From Streptomyces sp. HSG2 (GTDB taxonomy: Bacteria > Actinomycetota > Actinomycetes > Streptomycetales > Streptomycetaceae): a stretch of DNA of 64,000 bases. Of this stretch, positions 62,090-64,000 are shown one piece after another. The number at the start of each line of letters is the position of its first letter. Position 1 is the stretch's first letter. Location: assembly GCF_016598575.1 (NCBI RefSeq), contig NZ_CP066801.1, positions 4,630,501-4,694,500 on the forward strand. The letters run 5' to 3'. A model generated the notes under the pieces. It searched no databases. It was not told where the DNA came from and saw only the letters and a program-made list of their open reading frames with translations. A program made the translations under genes and the position numbers.

Positions 62090-63694
62090 ATGAACGATCC
62101 CACCACCGCGAACGACACCGTCCTGCTGCGCCGCGGCGAGATCCACAGTCCCGCCGATCCCTTCGCGACGGCCATGGTCGTCGAACGGGGTCGGGTGGCC
62201 TGGGTGGGCTCGGAGGGCGCGGCCGACGGATTCGCGGACGGTGTGGACGACGTGATCGATCTGGCCGGGGCGCTCGTCACCCCGGCCTTCACCGACGCCC
62301 ACGTCCACACCACGGCCACCGGCCTGGCCCTGACCGGGCTGGACCTCTCCTCGGCGGTCTCGCGTGAGGACGCGTTGGCGCGCGTGCGCGCGTACGCCCT
62401 CGCCCACCCGGACGACCGGGTGCTGCTGGGCCACGGCTGGGACGACGCCCGGTGGCCGGACGGACGTCCGCCGTCCCGCTCCGAGCTCGACGAGGCCGCC
62501 GGGGGCCGCCCGCTGTACCTCGGCCGCGTCGACGCGCACTCCGCGGTCGTCACCACGGCGCTGCTCGACCTGGCACCGCGAGCGACTCGGCGGACCGATG
62601 GTCCGCTGACGGCCGACGAGCACCACGCGGTGCGCTCGGCGGCGCTCGGCGCGATCTCGGCGCGCGGGCGGACGGCCGCTCAGCGCGCCGCGCTCGACCA
62701 CGCGGCCTCCCTGGGCATCGGAACGGTCCACGAGTGCGCGGGGCCGGAGATCTCCTCCGAGGACGACCTCACCGGGCTTCTGGCGCTGGCCGCCGAGCGA
62801 CCGGGCCCCCGGGTCGTCGGCTACTGGGCGGAGCGGGACGTCGACCGCGCGCGGGAGCTCGGCGCCGCCGGCGCCGCCGGCGATCTGTTCGTCGACGGCG
62901 CGCTGGGCTCGCGCACGGCCTGCCTGAGCCGGCCCTACGCCGACGCCGACCACGGCGGAATCGCCTACTTGGACGCGGGCGAGGTCGCCTCGCACGTCGT
63001 GGCCTGTACCGAGGCCGGCCTGCGGGCCGGGTTCCACGCCATCGGAGACGCCGCCCTCACTCGCGTCGCCCAAGGGCTGCGGGCCGCCGCCGACCGGCTC
63101 GGCGCCGCCCGGGTCCGCGCGGCGCGGCACCGGGTGGAGCACGTCGAGATGATCGGGGAGGGAGCCATCGCGACCTTCGCCGACCTGGGCGTCACCGCCT
63201 CCGTCCAGCCCGCCTTCGACAGCCGTTGGGGAGGGACCGAGGGCATGTACGCCCGTCGCCTCGGAAGCGACCGGGCCCGCACCCTCAACCCCTTCGCGGC
63301 CTTGCTGAGGGCGGGTGTCCCGCTCGCTCTGGGTTCGGACAGCCCGGTCACCCCCCTGGACCCGTGGGGCGCGGTGCGCGCCGCGGCGTTCCACCGCACG
63401 CCGGAACACCGCGTGTCGGTGCGTGCGGCCTTCACCGCCCACACCCGCGGCGGCAGCCGCGCCGAGGGCAGGGACGAGGCGGGGGTGCTGGTCCCCGGTG
63501 CCCCGGCCGACTACGCCGTCTGGCGCACCGGAGACCTGGTCGTCCAGGCCCCCGACGACCGGGTGGCCCGCTGGTCGACCGACCCTCGCTCCGGCACGCC
63601 CGGTCTGCCCGACCTGACCCCCGGACGGGACCTTCCGACCTGCCTGCGCACCGTGGTCGGCGGTCGCACGATCTTCGTACGGCCGGGCGAGTGA
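62090..63694 (+). CDS. YtcJ-like metal-dependent amidohydrolase
   Basis: The product is 534 aa, of the amidohydrolase superfamily (COG1574/YtcJ type). The HxH metal motif is in VTPAFTDAHVHTTATGL (about residue 66). Later ligands are in GFHAIGDAAL and RHRVEHVEMI, with the final Asp in LGSDSPVTPLDPWGAVRAA. Substrates of this group are mostly unknown. A GAGACT box lies 6 bp before ATG 62090, so the transcript may be leaderless. It follows the Lrp/AsnC gene by about 100 bp. Confidence 0.88.
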   Translation: MNDPTTANDTVLLRRGEIHSPADPFATAMVVERGRVAWVGSEGAADGFADGVDDVIDLAGALVTPAFTDAHVHTTATGLALTGLDLSSAVSREDALARVRAYALAHPDDRVLLGHGWDDARWPDGRPPSRSELDEAAGGRPLYLGRVDAHSAVVTTALLDLAPRATRRTDGPLTADEHHAVRSAALGAISARGRTAAQRAALDHAASLGIGTVHECAGPEISSEDDLTGLLALAAERPGPRVVGYWAERDVDRARELGAAGAAGDLFVDGALGSRTACLSRPYADADHGGIAYLDAGEVASHVVACTEAGLRAGFHAIGDAALTRVAQGLRAAADRLGAARVRAARHRVEHVEMIGEGAIATFADLGVTASVQPAFDSRWGGTEGMYARRLGSDRARTLNPFAALLRAGVPLALGSDSPVTPLDPWGAVRAAAFHRTPEHRVSVRAAFTAHTRGGSRAEGRDEAGVLVPGAPADYAVWRTGDLVVQAPDDRVARWSTDPRSGTPGLPDLTPGRDLPTCLRTVVGGRTIFVRPGE

Positions 63695-63774
63695 TCGACG
63701 CGTCCGACGGGGCGACGATCCCCCGGCCCCGCTGTGTCGCTCGCCACGAACCAGCCAGGCCCTGACCAGGCAGG

Positions 63775-63802
63775 CGCCACTCGATCCGCAGGTCGAGTGG
63801 CG
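63775..63802 (+). terminator. Terminator hairpin after the amidohydrolase gene
   Basis: CGCCACTCGA and TCGAGTGGCG (10 bp, perfect) close an 8-nt loop, 80 bp after the stop. Confidence 0.55.
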
Positions 63803-63803
63803 G

Positions 63804-63834
63804 TTGACAGGCGGGCGTCGGAGGCCGGTAGGTT
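63804..63834 (+). promoter_or_regulatory. Promoter reading toward the right window edge
   Basis: TTGACA (63804-63809) and TAGGTT (63829-63834) are separated by 19 bp, slightly long. The hexamers are good matches to the housekeeping consensus. Confidence 0.5.
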
Positions 63835-64000
63835 CGGCCGGGTCCACCACCGGACGTCCGGCCGGGGAACGGGCGCGCGCCGTCGCGGCGCGGCTGGGTC
63901 ACGGGCGGCGCGCGTGTCGCGGGTCGTCCATCGGGAGCCAGGTCCAGCGCTCGCCGCGACGGGGGGACGCCGCGACGGTCGGGAGGTGTGACCCGGTGGG

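Larger units (their letters stand above)
63695..64000 (+). other. Intergenic region at the window end
   Basis: This holds a terminator hairpin and a promoter for a gene that probably starts at or beyond the end of the window. GGGAGG followed by GTG at 63988 could be its start, but the spacing is too short to call. Confidence 0.4.

Noticed and set aside
63988..64000. Start of a new CDS at GTG 63988
   Set aside because: Only one base separates GGGAGG from the GTG, and four codons are too few to judge.

Overview
The window is a stretch of very GC-rich (about 70%) actinobacterial chromosome, almost certainly Streptomyces. The evidence is strong G/C bias at third codon positions, frequent GTG starts, Streptomyces-type -10 boxes (TAGGGT, TAGACT, TAGGAT), BldD with its c-di-GMP signature, an sIHF-type protein, the ribE-ribM-ribBA-ribH cluster and gene order typical of a Streptomyces core chromosome. 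Nearly all long antisense reading frames are shadows of GC-rich genes.

Layout. 1-9.3 kb: end of hisS, a VKOR-family membrane protein, rarA, rpsD, two small envelope-type proteins coupled to alaS, then ruvX and mltG. 9.3-16.3 kb: shikimate genes aroE, aroC, aroK and aroB, a P-loop protein, a PepQ-like protein with altered metal ligands, efp and nusB, closed by a strong terminator. 16.5-27.4 kb: bldD (minus strand) with a perfect BldD box, then the pyrimidine locus pyrR-pyrB-pyrC-orf-carA-carB followed by pyrD-pyrF. A PyrR-binding hairpin overlaps the pyrR ribosome binding site. 27.6-34 kb: ihf, gmk, rpoZ, coaBC, metK and a helicase-degenerate priA. 34.1-36.5 kb: a small HTH gene with an upstream 10-bp palindrome, then an IS110-family insertion sequence. 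36.5-42.7 kb: fmt, rsmB, rpe, a SorC-type regulator and guaB1.

42.8-49.7 kb is more accessory: an Lrp/AsnC regulator, a leaderless mini-ORF and an MFS transporter, a two-gene operon resembling lysine 2-monooxygenase plus 5-aminovaleramidase (davB/davA), a DUF5995 protein and a secreted GH6 glucanase. 49.7-54.9 kb: an FMN riboswitch commanding ribE-ribM-ribBA-ribH, then hisE-hisG and a PH-like membrane protein. 54.9-64 kb: an EccA/CbxX-type AAA ATPase with a structured upstream RNA, a uridine-kinase-like gene without a canonical start codon, a Tat-exported C39-like peptidase, an acyl-CoA dehydrogenase, a small CxxC protein divergent from a second Lrp/AsnC regulator, and a YtcJ-like amidohydrolase.

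The window is mostly housekeeping: translation, aromatic, pyrimidine, riboflavin and histidine biosynthesis, one-carbon metabolism. The most interesting signals are regulatory: an IS110 element with a candidate bridge RNA and a possible promoter formed at the circle junction, a short two-hairpin RNA upstream of the AAA ATPase, leaderless mini-ORFs before guaB1 and the MFS gene, helically phased repeats before the davA/davB operon, and several enzymes whose catalytic residues have drifted. No CRISPR array, tRNA or rRNA was seen.
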